In this document: piece after piece, positions 6,005-6,788 of the stretch | Layout: each line of letters begins with the position of its first letter | Position numbering within the stretch: the stretch's first letter is position 1 | Source of the DNA: an uncultured Mycoplasmatota bacterium | GTDB taxonomy: Bacteria > Bacillota_I > Bacilli_A > RF39 > UBA660 | Assembly (NCBI GenBank): GCA_948469295.1 | Contig: CAOKLK010000035.1 | Coordinates: 1 to 6,788, forward strand | Direction of reading: 5' to 3' | DNA length: 6,788 bases | Notes under the pieces: generated by a model | Seen by the model: only the letters and a program-made list of their open reading frames with translations | Databases searched by the model: none | What the model was told of the DNA's origin: nothing | Position numbers and translations under genes: made by a program

Positions 6005-6506
6005 AGATCTCTCGTATTCTTTTTTTTATATTGTTTTCTATCTTTTGATAAACATCTGGAAGCGTTAAAATCTGATCAGAATTTGTTACATATAATTCTG
6101 TAGTAGAAAAATTTGCTAGATATAAAAGATTTTTTAATTCAAGTAAAGTTTCTTGTTGAAAAATCGTAAATTTTTTTGGAAGATATCCCATCAAAATATT
6201 CAACCCCATAGAAGATCCGTTCAATAAAAACAAATATCCTTCATAAGCAAACTGATCAAAATAAGCATAAATATCTGTATCAATAGGTTTCCAATTTTCA
6301 AACCGTTCTAAATTAGGATAATATTCCCTCAACTCATCAAAATCATGATTTCTACCTAACCAACCACTAGCTTTTAGTGCAAGTAAAAAACTTCTCCCAT
6401 GATAAAAAATATTTTCTGTTAATGGAAACACATTTTTCCCAAAAGATAAATAATTTCCATCTTTATCAATAACAATTCCTAAAATATCTAAAAACATATA
6501 AATCAC
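6003..6506 (-). CDS. 167-aa protein of unknown function
   Basis: I do not recognise this protein. It is a soluble-looking mixed alpha/beta product without a signal peptide or clear membrane span. It opens with a strand-like segment (MFLDILGIVIDKDGNYLSFG) and has an aromatic centre (LREYYPNLERFENW, then DIYAYFDQFAYEGYLFLLNG at about 78-97). It ends in a basic helix, KIENNIKKRIREI. No cysteine or obvious catalytic motif stands out. The codon usage matches its neighbours, and the long intact frame with a terminator supports a real gene. The start is unsure: GTG (6504-6506) and an in-frame ATG three codons later (6495-6497) both lack an SD. A TATAAT lies just upstream, so translation may be leaderless or nearly so. 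It lies upstream of prsA on the same strand and is divergent from the tiny membrane-peptide gene. Confidence 0.8.
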   Translation of the reverse strand: MIYMFLDILGIVIDKDGNYLSFGKNVFPLTENIFYHGRSFLLALKASGWLGRNHDFDELREYYPNLERFENWKPIDTDIYAYFDQFAYEGYLFLLNGSSMGLNILMGYLPKKFTIFQQETLLELKNLLYLANFSTTELYVTNSDQILTLPDVYQKIENNIKKRIREI

Positions 6507-6513
6507 AAACGTT

Positions 6514-6519
6514 ATTATA
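6514..6519 (-). promoter_or_regulatory. Candidate -10 box of the 167-aa gene
   Basis: TATAAT on the minus strand would start transcription near 6507, essentially at the GTG start codon. No convincing -35 box is seen 17 bases upstream. It lies in the shared divergent region with the tiny-peptide gene. Confidence 0.4.
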
Positions 6520-6543
6520 TAATAGAATTGTAAAAAATCCTAG

Positions 6544-6571
6544 CACTCTTTAAAAAAAATTCCATACAATA
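6544..6571 (+). promoter_or_regulatory. Candidate sigma-K-like (late mother-cell) promoter
   Basis: CAC (6544-6546) and CATACAATA (6563-6571), with a 16-base spacer, fit the sigma-K consensus as I recall it (MAC, 16-17 bases, CATANNNTA). The -10 also matches the sigma-E form CATACAHT, but no sigma-E -35 is found 14 bases upstream. It precedes a YjcZ-like gene; genes of this kind are typically expressed during sporulation. Confidence 0.55.
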
Positions 6572-6605
6572 TAAATGAAAAGACAAATAAAGGAGGAATG
6601 AATTT

Positions 6606-6695
6606 ATGAATAAATGTTGTGACAATGGAATTGGCCCTGCAATCATATTAGTATTATTTATTTTACTTATCCTAATTGTAGGAGCATTCGTTTAG
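6606..6695 (+). CDS. YjcZ-like tiny single-span membrane peptide
   Basis: The 29-residue peptide consists of an N-terminal MNKCCDNGIG followed by one hydrophobic span, PAIILVLFILLILIVGAFV, that runs to the C-terminus. This is the pattern of the Bacillus YjcZ/SscA-type tiny membrane proteins (about 26-50 aa, G-rich start then ALIVVLFILLIIVG), which are linked to sporulation and spore coat assembly. The Cys-Cys pair at 4-5 is a notable addition to the core. The SD AAAGGAGG (6589-6596) lies 9 bases before the ATG. An earlier ATG at 6598 meets a stop after three codons and is dismissed. It follows a sigma-K-like promoter and lies 22 bases before a second CC-peptide gene, so the two probably form one transcript. 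The role is inferred from the family, not shown. Confidence 0.85.
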   Translation: MNKCCDNGIGPAIILVLFILLILIVGAFV

Positions 6696-6717
6696 TCTTT
6701 ATAAAAGGAGGTGTCCC

Positions 6718-6788
6718 ATGAGCTGTTGCAAAAAACCAGTAGATAATGAATGTTGTGGTGGAAACTCTTTCTATAACAGTGCTTTCAT
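6718..6788 (+). CDS. Cys-rich small protein, partial at window edge
   Basis: A near-perfect SD, AAAGGAGGTG (6704-6713), lies 4 bases before an ATG. The open frame then begins MSCCKKPVDNECCGGNSFYN and continues off the window, with 23 residues visible. Two CC pairs (3-4 and 12-13) echo the CC of the preceding peptide. It may be a second member of the same family whose hydrophobic span lies beyond the edge, or a separate Cys-rich spore protein. Which of these applies cannot be decided here. Confidence 0.75.
   Translation, partial: MSCCKKPVDNECCGGNSFYNSAF

Noticed and set aside
6541..6548. TAGCACTC resembling half of a CIRCE (HrcA) element
   Set aside because: The second half, GAGTGCTAA, is missing at the proper 9-base distance and no heat-shock gene is nearby. 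The bases are better explained as the -35 part of the sigma-K-like promoter.
1..6788. CRISPR arrays, insertion sequences, tRNA or rRNA genes
   Set aside because: No regularly spaced repeats, terminal inverted repeats with a transposase, or cloverleaf-like segments were seen on reading both strands.

Overview
This AT-rich window looks like the chromosome of a low-GC Bacillota (Firmicutes) bacterium, probably a spore-former. The evidence is purine-rich Shine-Dalgarno (SD) sites of AGGTGA/AAAGGAGG type, consensus -35/-10 promoters with 17-base spacers, a PrsA lipoprotein, a long three-repeat RecX, a YjcZ-like tiny membrane peptide and several sporulation-like promoters. The code is the standard bacterial one: TGG encodes Trp and TGA does not occur inside the genes. 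The genus cannot be fixed from sequence reading alone. I saw no insertion sequence, CRISPR array, tRNA or rRNA.

Layout: 1-176 holds an unidentified tail and a strong extended -10 promoter. Then come thiI (177-1364, +); a small DUF1540-type cysteine protein on the minus strand (1380-1544), which was found by hand; and a divergent 66-aa orphan (1612-1812, +). Next are ackA (1858-3048, +) and an nrnA-type DHH phosphoesterase with a TTG start (3069-4031, +), probably one transcript. recX (4114-4890, +) follows behind a perfect-consensus promoter that carries a palindromic operator. It converges on prsA (4903-5931, -) across a shared bidirectional terminator. Upstream of prsA on the same strand is an unrecognised 167-aa protein (6003-6506, -). 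At the right edge, two tiny plus-strand genes (6606-6695, and 6718 running off the edge) both begin with a Cys-Cys motif; the first is a YjcZ-like single-span peptide behind a sigma-K-like promoter.

How they fit together: thiI (tRNA thiolation, and thiazole synthesis in some bacteria), ackA (acetate/ATP), nrnA (nanoRNA and pAp turnover), recX (RecA control) and prsA (extracytoplasmic folding) are core functions. The small genes form two accessory pockets. One is a divergent pair whose overlapping control region reads on both strands as a forespore-type (sigma-G-like) promoter with the same 17-base spacer. The other is the tandem CC-peptide pocket at the right edge, with a mother-cell-type promoter. 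The most notable signals are the divergent promoter pair, the operator inside the recX promoter, and the tandem CC-peptide genes. The region is very compact: transcript starts are predicted a few bases from the SD sites, and several stop codons lie inside terminator hairpins.
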